Shown: one piece after another, positions 8,090 to 17,269 of the stretch
Layout of the letters: every line of letters begins with the position of its first letter
Numbering within the stretch: position 1 is the first letter of the stretch
Assembly: GCA_958367245.1 (NCBI GenBank)
Contig: CATXEA010000009.1
Location: forward strand, 45,561-109,560
Length of the DNA stretch: 64,000 nt
DNA from: an uncultured Blautia sp.
GTDB taxonomy: Bacteria > Bacillota > Clostridia > Lachnospirales > Lachnospiraceae
Direction of reading: 5' to 3'
Made by a program: the position numbers and the translations under genes
The notes under the pieces: model-generated
The model's input: only the letters and a program-made list of their open reading frames with translations
What the model was told of the DNA's origin: nothing
Databases searched by the model: none

Positions 8090-9574
8090 ATGTCTGGAGA
8101 AATCATGCTGCAAAAAATTCAAAAGGCGCAAATTGAGATTGATGATAAAAAAGCGCTTGTAAAAAATGGTAAAATGCGTCAACATTATCATTTTATGCCG
8201 CAGACAGGATGGATGAACGATCCGAATGGACTGATTTTTTATAAAGGAAAATATCACTTCTTTTTCCAATATAATCCATATGATGGATTTTGGGGAAGTA
8301 TGCACTGGGGACATGCTGTCAGTGAGGATATGATACATTGGGAATATCTTCCGCTGGCTCTTGCCCCAAGCGAGGTGTACGATGACCACCCGAAAGGAGG
8401 CTGTTTTTCCGGAAGTGCCATTGAATGTAATGGAAAGCTGTTTTTGATGTATACAGGAACTGCAAACGAGGGAAATGGATATGTGCAGTCTCAGTGTCTG
8501 GCATGGAGTGAGGATGGTATTCACTTTGAAAAATATGAGGGAAATCCGGTGATTACTGTTCCGGATGGAATCGAACCGGACTGTTTCCGGGATCCGAAAA
8601 TCTGGAAACATGAGGATTTTTATTATATGGTATTGGGTGCAAGCCGCAATAAGCGTGGAATGGCTCTGCTGTACAGGTCTTCAGATATTTTCCGGTGGGA
8701 ATTTGTAAGTATATTGGCAGAGAGCAGAGGAGAATGGGGCTTCATGTGGGAATGCCCGGATTTTTTCCAACTGGGCGATAAATATGTTCTGACATTTTCA
8801 CCAATGGGATCGGGAGATCATACCTCTGTATATCTGGTGGGAGATTTCGATTATACTTCCGGAAAATTTGATTCTCATATAAGCGGCGAGATAGACTGGG
8901 GATTTGATTATTATGCTCCACAGTCATTTCTGGCGCCGGATGGCAGACGGATAGCCGTTGCGTGGGCGAATGAATGGGAATGGATGCCGTTGTTTAAGGA
9001 TTGGGGACCAACCTACAAAGAAAACTGGTGCGGATTTTTTAACATTCCAAGGGAAGTACGCCTTTGTGAAGACGGAACTTTGCAATTTGTACCGATAAAA
9101 GAAATTGAATGTATACGAACGGATTCTGAATTGAAAAAGTGTATAACTGTTTTTGATGAGGATGTAGAATTGAAAGCAGGAGACGGGGTAAGTTTTGAAA
9201 TCAAATTCAAAATTGATCTGGACGCATCGGATGCTGAAAGAATGGACTTAAAGCTTCGTTGTGGTGAGGGAAAAAAGACTGTATGTACTTTTGATTTCAA
9301 AAACGGTGAAATACGTGTGGACAGAAATCAGTCAGATGGATGGAGCAGAGGAGTATCCGGCAGCATTATACATCTGAAGGGAAAACACGTACTGGATGTT
9401 CATATTTTTTCAGATCAGAGTTCCCTTGAAATTTTTTCGGATCAGTATCGAAATAATCACTCGAATAATATTTTTGCAGAAAATGCACAAAGAGAATTGA
9501 AAATTTCTGCGCAGAAAGGCAAAGTAGTAATCAGAGATTATGAGGCATATGGTTTGAAAGATTGTTTCAGATAA
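8090..9574 (+). CDS. GH32 beta-fructofuranosidase (sucrase/inulinase/levanase family)
   Basis: 494 residues, no signal peptide, so cytoplasmic. The catalytic five-bladed propeller starts with WMNDPNG (residues 41-47; Asp44 nucleophile), then FRDPK near 165 (transition-state stabiliser) and WECPDFF near 220 (acid/base Glu). A C-terminal beta-sandwich follows to the end. It releases fructose from imported sucrose, kestose, inulo-oligosaccharides or inulobiose. The following GH91 gene makes an inulobiose/DFA role attractive. GGAGG is 6-10 bases upstream of the ATG. All catalytic residues are present. Confidence 0.94.
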   Translation: MSGEIMLQKIQKAQIEIDDKKALVKNGKMRQHYHFMPQTGWMNDPNGLIFYKGKYHFFFQYNPYDGFWGSMHWGHAVSEDMIHWEYLPLALAPSEVYDDHPKGGCFSGSAIECNGKLFLMYTGTANEGNGYVQSQCLAWSEDGIHFEKYEGNPVITVPDGIEPDCFRDPKIWKHEDFYYMVLGASRNKRGMALLYRSSDIFRWEFVSILAESRGEWGFMWECPDFFQLGDKYVLTFSPMGSGDHTSVYLVGDFDYTSGKFDSHISGEIDWGFDYYAPQSFLAPDGRRIAVAWANEWEWMPLFKDWGPTYKENWCGFFNIPREVRLCEDGTLQFVPIKEIECIRTDSELKKCITVFDEDVELKAGDGVSFEIKFKIDLDASDAERMDLKLRCGEGKKTVCTFDFKNGEIRVDRNQSDGWSRGVSGSIIHLKGKHVLDVHIFSDQSSLEIFSDQYRNNHSNNIFAENAQRELKISAQKGKVVIRDYEAYGLKDCFR

Positions 9575-9604
9575 AATACACATCATTTTTCAGGAGGAAA
9601 GAAA

Positions 9605-10951
9605 ATGACAGGTAAGAATTATTATGATGTGACCCAGTGGCATACTGGGGATCCATACTCAGATATCGGAGAGGTAATCAACAGTATTATTAAAGATATC
9701 AAGAGCAGACAGACAGATGCGGATGTCAATGATGGAGGAAAGCCGGGGGCGGTGATTTATATTCCTTCAGGGGATTATCACTTACGCACTCAGGTTCTGA
9801 TTGATATCAGCTATTTAAAAATTATGGGGTCAGGGCATGGATTTGTATCCTCCAGTATCCGATTTAATGTTCCGCAGGAGAAATGGGGGGATTTACATGA
9901 AATATGGCCGGGAGGAAGCCGTATTCTCGTTGACCTTATTCCTGAACAGGGAAATGAAGCAGCCGGGGCTGCATTTTATGTAAGCCGTAAGGGTGAGCCG
10001 CGAATCAGTTCTGTTGAATTTGAGAATTTTTGTATTGACGGACTACATTTTACAGATGATGGAACAGGAGATCCGGAAAACAGTTATATCAATGGAAAAA
10101 CAGGTATTTATATAGATTGTCCGCAGGATTCTTTCCGGATTACAGGAATGGGAATGGTATATCTGGAGCATGGTGTGACGATTTATAATGCGGATGCACT
10201 TTCTATACATGATAATTTTATTGCAGAGTGTGGAAACTGTGTGGAGCTTCGTGACTATGGACAGGCGTCAAAAATCACGGATAATCTGATAGGCGCCGGA
10301 TATAAGGGATATTCCATTCTTGCGCAGAATTTCGGCGGCTTGATAGTTTCTTCAAATAATATTTTCCCGAGAGGAACAAGCAGTGTTCATTTTTCCGGAG
10401 TATTGCGTTCCACAATTACGGGTAACCGCTTCCATTCTTTTTATCCGGGAATGTTGGTGTTTGAAAATAATTGTACAGAAAATCTGGTTTCTTCGAATCA
10501 TTTTCTGCGGGACCATGAGCCGTGGCCTCCGATGCTGGCATATGATAACGGACTGACGGACGATTATGGTTTATTGTACATTGACGGGACAAATAATTCG
10601 GTCATTGCAAACCATATTTCAGAAACGATTGACCGTAAATACCTTAAGCCTCTCGGAACTGTGCCGGTTATAATCCGTCTTGTAAAAGGAAAAGGAAATT
10701 ATATAGCAAATAATCATATCGTGGCAACGACAAAGGATGCTGAAGAGAATTCAGCAGAGGGAGATTCTTGCTTTGAGGCTCAGGTGGGAGCTCTTCTCAC
10801 CTCTGATAAATTAGAAGAACTTCCGGTTACGGCTGTGCTGGTTGAGAAAGAATCCGTAAATAATATTGTTCTTGATACAGGAACAGACGCGCAGCTTGTA
10901 ATGGATAAAAAAATAAATGTGTGCAGACCGATTCCTGCACTGGGAATATAA
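9605..10951 (+). CDS. GH91 inulin fructotransferase / difructose-anhydride III hydrolase-like protein
   Basis: 448 residues of right-handed beta-helix. Signature blocks of the inulin fructotransferase family are clear: AVIYIPSGDYHLRTQVLIDI, then SYLKIMGSGHGF, NGKTGIYIDCPQDSFRITGM, VYLEHG, IAECGNCVEL, NNIFPRG and YPGMLVFENN. Asp203 and Glu214, eleven residues apart in HDNFIAECGNCVEL, match the catalytic pair I recall for the Bacillus enzyme. Secreted members cut inulin to difructose anhydride. This one has no signal peptide and sits behind a transporter and an intracellular GH32, so I infer it opens imported DFA III (or DFA I) to inulobiose for GH32. RBS CAGGAGGAAAG. Last gene of the operon. 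Confidence 0.88.
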   Translation: MTGKNYYDVTQWHTGDPYSDIGEVINSIIKDIKSRQTDADVNDGGKPGAVIYIPSGDYHLRTQVLIDISYLKIMGSGHGFVSSSIRFNVPQEKWGDLHEIWPGGSRILVDLIPEQGNEAAGAAFYVSRKGEPRISSVEFENFCIDGLHFTDDGTGDPENSYINGKTGIYIDCPQDSFRITGMGMVYLEHGVTIYNADALSIHDNFIAECGNCVELRDYGQASKITDNLIGAGYKGYSILAQNFGGLIVSSNNIFPRGTSSVHFSGVLRSTITGNRFHSFYPGMLVFENNCTENLVSSNHFLRDHEPWPPMLAYDNGLTDDYGLLYIDGTNNSVIANHISETIDRKYLKPLGTVPVIIRLVKGKGNYIANNHIVATTKDAEENSAEGDSCFEAQVGALLTSDKLEELPVTAVLVEKESVNNIVLDTGTDAQLVMDKKINVCRPIPALGI

Positions 10952-10981
10952 ATTCCTGATCAATAAAGGGTAATACGAGGT

Positions 10982-11010
10982 ATCTCCGGCTGAGTGTGTC
11001 AGCCGGAGAT
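10982..11010. terminator. Terminator of the fructan operon
   Basis: ATCTCCGGCTGA pairs perfectly with TCAGCCGGAGAT around GTGTG and is followed by TTTTCT. The next gene converges on it. Confidence 0.85.
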
Positions 11011-11013
11011 TTT

Positions 11014-12783
11014 CTATTCGTCTAAATCCGCATTCATGTATTTTTCCAATACCGGAAATGGTACCGGGCCGATTTGCAGGATTTTTTCGTGGAAGTCTTT
11101 CAGGCTGAAGTTGTCGCCGAGCTGTTCCATGTGATGGTGTTTCAATTTCTGGAAGTGAAGATTTCCAAGATAGTATTTCAGGTAGTTTCCCGGGGTTTCT
11201 GCGATGTAACGGTAAATTTCGGAGGCAGCAGAGGCGCTTCGTATACCAAAACTTCTAAGAAAGGCAGAAGAGCGGGCTTCGTCCCATCCGTCATAGTGGA
11301 TGCCGATATCAAGAAGAGAATAAATGCACAGGTTCAGGCTTTTGTTGAGCCATGCAAGCCGCGCAGCATCGGAGGCATCCGAAAGAGAGGATAAGGCTGC
11401 CGCATACTGACAGGCGTAGGATTCTATATAAGTCGCCCAGCCCTCCACATATCCGCCGGAGGTAAAAAGATAACGAATCAGCGGCGGTTTCTGTTGGGCA
11501 AAGGTTACAGTCTGGTATAGATGCCCCGGAAATCCTTCGTGTGCAAGAGTAGTGAAGATGTCGAGATTGTTTGTACTTTTGGCGCGGTTGAGATAAATCA
11601 CATTTGGGGAACCGGTATCTGCGGGAGGAGTCAGATAAAAAGCAGGGCTTAAAAAGTCCTTCATGGAATCATGGACATATCGAAGCTCGTAAGAGGGCGC
11701 TTCAAGCACAGGGAAATCCTGTTCAATCTGCTTTTGAAGGGTTTCCAGCATCTGCGAGGGAGACTGAGAAAGAGATGCTGCCAAACGGTGCAGACTGGAA
11801 AAAAGCGAAGGATTCTTCTGCGTAAGCACAGAAGCTTCTTTAAAATCCGAAAGAAGCTGGGAAGAGAGCCATTTTCGAATCTCCTCTACAGAAAGGAAAG
11901 AACCTGTCTGGCTTCGGATAAGATACTGGTAGTAGGCTCTTCCCCCTTCAAAATAAAAAAGTCCTTTGGAATTTTTTCCTGTGCCCTGAAGTTCTTCCAG
12001 ACCGTCTATAAGGGACTGGTAAGCAGGAAGAACCTGTTCTTTCAGCAGTTTTTCGTGATATGTAAGGAGTTTTTTGCGTTCTTTTTCCCCGATATATCCG
12101 CAGGCGGCAAGCTTTTGGGCAAAAATATCCTGCATATAATTTGAGTCAGGGTCTTTTATAAACTCACGGCACTGAGCCTGAATCCGGTTCAGGGTTTCGT
12201 CGCACATAAAGAAACCTGAGAGAGATTTCTGCTTTTCAAAAGCAAGAATACTCTGAAAGTAAGGTTTTATCTGAGGGAGGAGCTTCAGATAGTCTGCAAT
12301 GTCTTCTTTCCTGTAAAAGGCATATTCTGCCAGAAGAACAGGGAGCTGCGCCTGAATCCCGAGGCTTGGGCTTAAATGTTCCTCCAGAAGATAATGGTCA
12401 CCAAGAGAACGCAGGGTATGAAAATGGAGAAGAAGATGATCCAGAGTAATTCTGTTTTCCTCAGAAAGACGTTCAGGAGAAAAGGACTTCAGCCGCTGCT
12501 CGTAGGTTTCGCAGGTTTTATAAGTCTTTTTCATATCCGAAGGAACGCTTCCCAGAGAGGGGGAGACATTGGTGATTCCCTGTTTTTCGGGACGGGCAAG
12601 GGTATAGTGGAGAGTGAGCGTGTTTCCGCTGACCTCAGAACGAAAAATCTCCTCTGCAAATTTTTCGAAGCGGGCATTTTCTGAAAAACCGTAATTGAAG
12701 AAAAAACCAAAGAAAATGCCGAAAATAAGAACAAGAAATAAAAGAATTCCCCTGCGCAGGGATTTTTTTTGAAGAGGAAGCAT
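11014..12783 (-). CDS. DUF885 family membrane-anchored zinc peptidase-like protein
   Basis: 589 residues from the ATG at 12783, which has GAAAGG upstream; a TTG two codons earlier is less likely. A signal-anchor helix lies at about residues 10-30. The DUF885 domain fills the rest and carries the gluzincin-like motif HEGFPGH near residue 413 inside TLAHEGFPGHLYQTV, with YVEGWATYIESYA about 35 residues later supplying the third ligand and conserved Glu. Related proteins are carboxypeptidases or peptidases of unclear substrate, acting outside the membrane if the anchor is right. Single gene, divergent from trxB. Confidence 0.85.
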   Translation of the reverse strand: MLPLQKKSLRRGILLFLVLIFGIFFGFFFNYGFSENARFEKFAEEIFRSEVSGNTLTLHYTLARPEKQGITNVSPSLGSVPSDMKKTYKTCETYEQRLKSFSPERLSEENRITLDHLLLHFHTLRSLGDHYLLEEHLSPSLGIQAQLPVLLAEYAFYRKEDIADYLKLLPQIKPYFQSILAFEKQKSLSGFFMCDETLNRIQAQCREFIKDPDSNYMQDIFAQKLAACGYIGEKERKKLLTYHEKLLKEQVLPAYQSLIDGLEELQGTGKNSKGLFYFEGGRAYYQYLIRSQTGSFLSVEEIRKWLSSQLLSDFKEASVLTQKNPSLFSSLHRLAASLSQSPSQMLETLQKQIEQDFPVLEAPSYELRYVHDSMKDFLSPAFYLTPPADTGSPNVIYLNRAKSTNNLDIFTTLAHEGFPGHLYQTVTFAQQKPPLIRYLFTSGGYVEGWATYIESYACQYAAALSSLSDASDAARLAWLNKSLNLCIYSLLDIGIHYDGWDEARSSAFLRSFGIRSASAASEIYRYIAETPGNYLKYYLGNLHFQKLKHHHMEQLGDNFSLKDFHEKILQIGPVPFPVLEKYMNADLDE

Positions 12784-12870
12784 AAACAAACCTTTCGGGG
12801 TTTTCTACTATTTTATTGGATTTCGGGAGATTCTATGCTATGATGGTGAAAAAGTTACGGAGGAAGAACA

Positions 12871-13815
12871 ATGGCAGAATTATATGATATAGCGATTTTA
12901 GGAGCCGGTCCTGCAGGAATCAGCGCGGCAATCTATGCAGCGCGCGCAAGACTTAATGTAATCTGGCTTGATAAGCAGTACGCCACAGGAGGACAGATTA
13001 TCAATACAGGAGAGGTGGACAACTATCCGGGGCTTCCGGGGCTGACAGGATTCGATCTCGGAGAGACAATGGGAAAACATGCAGAGAAGCTGGGACTGAC
13101 TCCTGTAAGAGAGAGCGTTCTTTCTATAGAAAATATAGAAACAGAAGAAAACGGAAGAGAAAACATTATTCGCACAAAGAAAAATGAATATCATGCGAAA
13201 ACCCTGATTGCAGCTTTTGGCGCAGGACACAGGAAACTGGGAGTTCCGGGTGAGGAAGAATTCAGCGGTATGGGAGTTTCCTACTGTGCAACCTGCGACG
13301 GCGCTTTCTTCAGAGATAAAACAGTGGCTGTTGTAGGAGGAGGAAATACGGCAGTAGGCGATGCAATCATTCTTGCCCGCTTCTGCAAAAAAGTATATCT
13401 TATCCACAGACGTGCAGAGCTTCGCGCAGATAAAATTCTTCAGGAGAATCTGTTTGCCTGTGAAAATGTGGAAATGGTATGGGACAGCGGTGTTTCTGAA
13501 ATCGTTGGAAGCGACCGTGTGACAGGAATCCGCGTTCAGAATAAAAACACAGGAGAGGAAACTCTGCTGGAAACAGATGGTGTTTTCATTGCTGTGGGAA
13601 TTACGCCGAACACAGAAAAATTACAAAATGTAGTAGCTCTTGACGAAGCCGGATACATGATAGCGGGTGAAGACGGCATTACAAACGTACCCGGAATCTT
13701 TGCGGCAGGCGATATTCGTACGAAATCCCTCAGACAGGTGGTTACTGCAGTTTCAGACGGCGCAAACGCTGTGAATTCTGCACAAGAATATCTTATGAAA
13801 ATTGTTAAAAAATAA
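12871..13815 (+). CDS. trxB: Thioredoxin reductase family flavoprotein
   Basis: 314 residues. FAD-binding GAGPAGISAAIYAARA at residues 11-26, redox-active YCATCDGAFF (Cys138/Cys141), NADPH-binding VGGGNTAVGDA near 155 and the C-terminal FAD contact GIFAAGDIRTKSLRQVVTA are all present. It transfers electrons from NADPH to thioredoxin in the cytoplasm. RBS GGAGGAAG is 5 bases from the ATG. No thioredoxin gene is adjacent. A terminator follows at 13865-13884. Confidence 0.93.
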   Translation: MAELYDIAILGAGPAGISAAIYAARARLNVIWLDKQYATGGQIINTGEVDNYPGLPGLTGFDLGETMGKHAEKLGLTPVRESVLSIENIETEENGRENIIRTKKNEYHAKTLIAAFGAGHRKLGVPGEEEFSGMGVSYCATCDGAFFRDKTVAVVGGGNTAVGDAIILARFCKKVYLIHRRAELRADKILQENLFACENVEMVWDSGVSEIVGSDRVTGIRVQNKNTGEETLLETDGVFIAVGITPNTEKLQNVVALDEAGYMIAGEDGITNVPGIFAAGDIRTKSLRQVVTAVSDGANAVNSAQEYLMKIVKK

Positions 13816-13864
13816 AAATCAGTACAAGGGAGTGAAAAAATTCCTTGTGCAATGTGATTAGAAT

Positions 13865-13884
13865 GCCCCCTTCTGACAGGGGGC
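13865..13884 (+). terminator. Terminator after trxB
   Basis: GCCCCCT-TCTGAC-AGGGGGC followed by TTTTAATTT. Confidence 0.85.
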
Positions 13885-13891
13885 TTTTAAT

Positions 13892-13920
13892 TTGACAAAT
13901 AAAAATCTCTGTGATAATCT
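13892..13920 (+). promoter_or_regulatory. Candidate promoter of the NlpC/P60 gene
   Basis: TTGACA at 13892-13897 directly after the trxB terminator. With 17-base spacing the -10 would be TAATCT (13915-13920); GATAAT two bases earlier is the alternative. Confidence 0.5.
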
Positions 13921-14013
13921 ACACAAAGTTTTAATAAATGTAATTATTATGTAACAAATAAACTTGGAAAGGAATCAAAAATAAGATTCACAAAAACAAG
14001 GAGTGTAGATATT

Positions 14014-14622
14014 ATGAGAAATAAAATGAAAGCAATTTTACTGACACTGGCAATCGCTTCCGCAGGCACACAGAGCGTAACTGTTCTGGCTGCTCCTGAG
14101 GCTGTCTTTGTATCAGAAACAGATAAGGAAGAGAATGCAGAGAGTACAGAGAATACAGAGCAGTTTACAGACCATGCTGCTATAGAGGAGCTTCGCCAGA
14201 AGAAAGAACAGGCAGCAGAGGAAAAAGCAAGAGAAAAAGAGGCTGCAAAGGCAAAGGAGCTGGAAGAGAAAAGAGAAGAGCTTGTAGAGTTTGCTTTACA
14301 GTTTGAAGGAAATCCTTATGTATACGGCGGAACAAGCCTTACAAACGGCGCTGACTGCTCCGGATTTGTAATGTCCGTATTCAAAGAATTCGGTTATGAG
14401 CTCCCGAGAGTAGCGGCTGCTCAGTTTGAGTCATCCGACCAGAAATCCGTAGATGAGATTGAACCCGGAGACCTTTTGTTCTACGGTGATTACGGAATCG
14501 ACCATGTGGCGCTTTATATCGGAGATGAAAAAATTATTCATGCAAGTACCTCTGCAACAGGAATCAAAATTTCTGATTATAATTACAGAGAGCCTGTTGG
14601 AGCCGGAAACTACATTAAATAA
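14014..14622 (+). CDS. Secreted NlpC/P60 peptidoglycan endopeptidase
   Basis: 202 residues. A signal peptide spans about residues 1-27 (cleavage near VLAAPEA), followed by an acidic then Lys/Glu/Ala-rich coiled coil (residues 35-90). The C-terminal NlpC/P60 domain begins NPYVYGGTS and holds the catalytic Cys of DCSGFV near residue 115 and His of DHVALY near 163; IIHAST follows. It should cleave D-Glu-diamino acid or related cell-wall peptide bonds. It is short for the family, with only a coiled coil instead of SH3 repeats. RBS AAGGAG upstream; a terminator hairpin follows at 14644. Confidence 0.9.
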   Translation: MRNKMKAILLTLAIASAGTQSVTVLAAPEAVFVSETDKEENAESTENTEQFTDHAAIEELRQKKEQAAEEKAREKEAAKAKELEEKREELVEFALQFEGNPYVYGGTSLTNGADCSGFVMSVFKEFGYELPRVAAAQFESSDQKSVDEIEPGDLLFYGDYGIDHVALYIGDEKIIHASTSATGIKISDYNYREPVGAGNYIK

Positions 14623-14643
14623 ATATAGAAGTGCAAAAGGAAG

Positions 14644-14674
14644 TCTGTACCATATGATGGTACGGGCTTTTTTC
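14644..14674 (+). terminator. Terminator after the NlpC/P60 gene
   Basis: GTACCAT-ATG-ATGGTAC with flanking bases, then a run of six T. Confidence 0.75.
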
Positions 14675-14772
14675 TTTTGAAAAACTCTTTTGGGGGCAGG
14701 GAGCGGACACAGTTAATGTCGAAAAAAGAAAGAATTTGGCAATGTGCACAAAGTTTTTAATCCTGTGTGGAT

Positions 14773-14866
14773 TGTGGATAAAGTTATACAGATTCTTTCC
14801 ACATATTACAAAACCGCAAAACCCCTATAAATAGAGTTATACACAAAGTTATCCACATTATCCACA
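14773..14866. other. DnaA-box cluster I
   Basis: Within the gene-free gap 14675-15233 there are three perfect TTATCCACA boxes (14773-14781 on the minus strand; 14849-14857 and 14858-14866 head-to-tail on plus) and one TTATACACA (14837-14845) that fits TTWTNCACA. A TTTCCACA lies between. About 200 bases of very AT-rich DNA follow (14885-15090). This is an oriC-like or DnaA-titrating arrangement, but the flanking genes converge here and no dnaA or dnaN is near. Confidence 0.6.
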
Positions 14867-15102
14867 TGAAAGCTGTGTGGAATACTTGATTTACATAATA
14901 AAAAAAGAAACAAATGTTTTGTTCAAAATGATAAATCGACAAAATCAGGCAGAAAAAACGAAAAATCTATTGACTTTTTCAATGTCTAAAAAACATGTAA
15001 TATTTTGTCAGAAAGATAAAATTCGATGAAATAAAGATAAATAGTCAGATAATTACAAAAATAAACATGTGTTCAGACACCATTATACAGGATTTAGTTG
15101 TC

Positions 15103-15148
15103 GAAAAAAAGAGAACCACAGGATATAGTTTCCGGGCTCTCTTTTTTA
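15103..15148. terminator. Terminator of the V-ATPase operon (also reads plus)
   Basis: A-rich arm with GAGAACC pairs with GGGCTCTC followed by TTTTTT; the A7 tract on the other side serves the minus-strand V-ATPase transcript. Confidence 0.6.
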
Positions 15149-15178
15149 AAACAGTTATAAACATTTCGGGGAAGATTT

Positions 15179-15235
15179 TGTGGATAACAGGCAGTTACCC
15201 ACAGAGGAGAGAGGGATAACGTGGGGTTATCCACT
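15179..15235. other. DnaA-box cluster II
   Basis: Perfect box TGTGGATAA at 15179-15187, plus one-mismatch boxes TTACCCACA (15195-15203) and TTATCCACT (15227-15235), the last running into the end of the ntpD reading frame. Confidence 0.45.
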
Positions 15236-15854
15236 ATCCTTTTTGTTTCATCCTCTTGATTACCTTTAATCTTGTGAATTCCTCGCGTTCTTTTTCTTCC
15301 AGAGCGTTCTGAATATCTCTGGTAAGCGTTTCGTACTTTGGAATCGTGATATTTTTCAGGGCATTGGCGCGTTTCTGGGTCTTTTTAATGTTCGTGGCAA
15401 GACGGATGGCTGCGTTTTCCACCATAGAAAGGCGGATGGAAAGCTCTTTTACCTTTTCGAAGGCAGCCTTTGCCTCGTCGAGAGACATTCTTGTGGTGTA
15501 GTAAGCATAAGTCGGTACGTTGCTTGTCTTGTCGTATTCCACAAGGGGGATTTCAGTACCCATAACGCTTCGGCTCTTAATTCTGATGGAGTTTTCCACA
15601 GGAACGGTACAGGCAATCTGTTGTACAAATGCAATACCAATCTCCATATTGGCTTTCTGTAATGCGGCATAGGCAGTACGGAAAGTGGTGTCAATCTGGG
15701 TCTGAATATCCTTTGCCTGATCAATAAGTTCCATCATTTCGCGGATAAGAATGTTTCGCTTCTTATCCATAAGCTCGAAGCCCTGTCTGGAAAGCGCCAG
15801 AGAATTCTTTGCAAGAATGAGGTTTCCCTTGGTGGGAAAGGTATTGGGATCCAT
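15234..15854 (-). CDS. ntpD: V-type ATP synthase subunit D
   Basis: 206 residues. Subunit D is the coiled-coil central rotor shaft turning inside the A3B3 headpiece. It shows the family start FPTKGNLILAKNSLALSRQG and the long C-terminal helix ending in basic residues. Length is normal. It is the last gene of a nine-gene minus-strand operon and follows ntpB by 13 bases. The start ATG overlaps a GGTGATTTC ribosome site. Confidence 0.93.
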   Translation of the reverse strand: MDPNTFPTKGNLILAKNSLALSRQGFELMDKKRNILIREMMELIDQAKDIQTQIDTTFRTAYAALQKANMEIGIAFVQQIACTVPVENSIRIKSRSVMGTEIPLVEYDKTSNVPTYAYYTTRMSLDEAKAAFEKVKELSIRLSMVENAAIRLATNIKKTQKRANALKNITIPKYETLTRDIQNALEEKEREEFTRLKVIKRMKQKG

Positions 15855-15867
15855 GAAATCACCTCAC

Positions 15868-17253
15868 TTACTGACGAACGGTTTCGTGATAATACTGGTC
15901 AAGAACTTTAGTGTCAATTCGGTCAAGCTCTTCACGGGGAAGAAGCCCCAGAAGTTCCCAGCCCTTGTCCAGAGTTTCGATGATGCTTCGGTTTTCTGTT
16001 TCTGTCTGACCTACAAACTCTGCCTCAAAGGCTTTTCCAAATACCAGATACTTTTTGTCCAGAGGGGAAAGCTCATCCTCGCCGATAACAGATGCAAGGG
16101 CGCGGGCATCGCCTACCTTGGCGTAGCAGGAGAAAAGCTGGTTAGCCACATCCTGATGATCGGCTCTTGTAAAGCCTTCTCCGATACCGTCTTTCATAAG
16201 ACGGGAAAGGGATGGCAGTACATTGATCGGCGGGTAGATTGCCTGTCCGTGAAGTTGGCGGTCAAGAACGATCTGACCTTCGGTAATGTAGCCTGTAAGG
16301 TCAGGAATCGGGTGGGTAATGTCATCGTTGGGCATTGTAAGAATCGGAATCTGCGTAACAGAACCTTTTCCGTCTCTTACGATACCTGCGCGCTCATAAA
16401 GAGTGGCAAGCTCACTGTAAAGGTATCCCGGATAACCCTTTCTGGAAGGAATTTCACCCTTTGAAGAGGAAACCTCTCGCATGGCCTCGCAGTAAGAGGT
16501 CATATCAGTCAGAATAACAAGGATGTGCATATCTTTTTCAAATGCAAGGTATTCTGCTGCAGTCAGCGCAATCTTCGGGGTGAGGAGACGCTCAACAACC
16601 GGGTCGTTTGCAAGGTTCAGGAACATGACAACGTGGTCGGAGGCGCCGCTTTCCTCGAAGGTACGGCGGAAAAATTCCGCAACATCATATTTAACGCCCA
16701 TTGCTGCAAAAACAATGGCGAAGTTCTCGTCGGAACCCTCGCCCAGAGAAGCCTGCTGTACAATCTGTGCAGCCAGCTTGTCATGGGGAAGACCGTTTCC
16801 TGAGAAAATAGGAAGCTTCTGACCACGAATCAGTGTAGTCAGACCGTCGATGGCGGAAATACCTGTGTTAATATAGTTTCGCGGATATTCACGGGTTACC
16901 GGATTCAGCGGCAGTCCGTTGATATTAATGCTTACCTCGGGAGAAATATCTCCCAGACCGTCGATGGGCTGTCCGATACCGTTGAAGGTACGGCCCAGAA
17001 TTTCCGGTGAAAGACCGATTTCCATAGGATGTCCGGTAAGTCTTGTATGCGTGTTGCTTAAGGACATGCTGTCTGTTCCTTCAAATACCTGAATGACTGC
17101 CTTGTCCTCATAAATTTCGATAATACGGCCGATTTTCTGTGTTCCGTCGTCCATGTGGAATTCCACGATTTCTTCAAAGGAAGCGTTTTTTACTCCTTCT
17201 AAGACGACCAGAGGGCCGTTTATTTCACTTAAACCTAAATATTCAATTGCCAT
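15868..17253 (-). CDS. ntpB: V-type ATP synthase subunit B
   Basis: 461 residues. This is the non-catalytic nucleotide-site subunit of the A3B3 ring: no P-loop, but the conserved GLPHDKLAAQIVQQA and IPSRKGYPGYLYSELATLYERAG segments are present. Normal length. It sits between ntpA and ntpD, 16 bases after ntpA, with AGGAGG upstream. Confidence 0.95.
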   Translation of the reverse strand: MAIEYLGLSEINGPLVVLEGVKNASFEEIVEFHMDDGTQKIGRIIEIYEDKAVIQVFEGTDSMSLSNTHTRLTGHPMEIGLSPEILGRTFNGIGQPIDGLGDISPEVSININGLPLNPVTREYPRNYINTGISAIDGLTTLIRGQKLPIFSGNGLPHDKLAAQIVQQASLGEGSDENFAIVFAAMGVKYDVAEFFRRTFEESGASDHVVMFLNLANDPVVERLLTPKIALTAAEYLAFEKDMHILVILTDMTSYCEAMREVSSSKGEIPSRKGYPGYLYSELATLYERAGIVRDGKGSVTQIPILTMPNDDITHPIPDLTGYITEGQIVLDRQLHGQAIYPPINVLPSLSRLMKDGIGEGFTRADHQDVANQLFSCYAKVGDARALASVIGEDELSPLDKKYLVFGKAFEAEFVGQTETENRSIIETLDKGWELLGLLPREELDRIDTKVLDQYYHETVRQ

Positions 17254-17269
17254 AAACGAAAACCTCCTG

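Noticed and set aside
14773..15235. Chromosomal origin oriC
   Set aside because: DnaA boxes are convincing, but flanking genes converge and no dnaA, dnaN or gidA-type neighbours are present; recorded only as a DnaA-box cluster.
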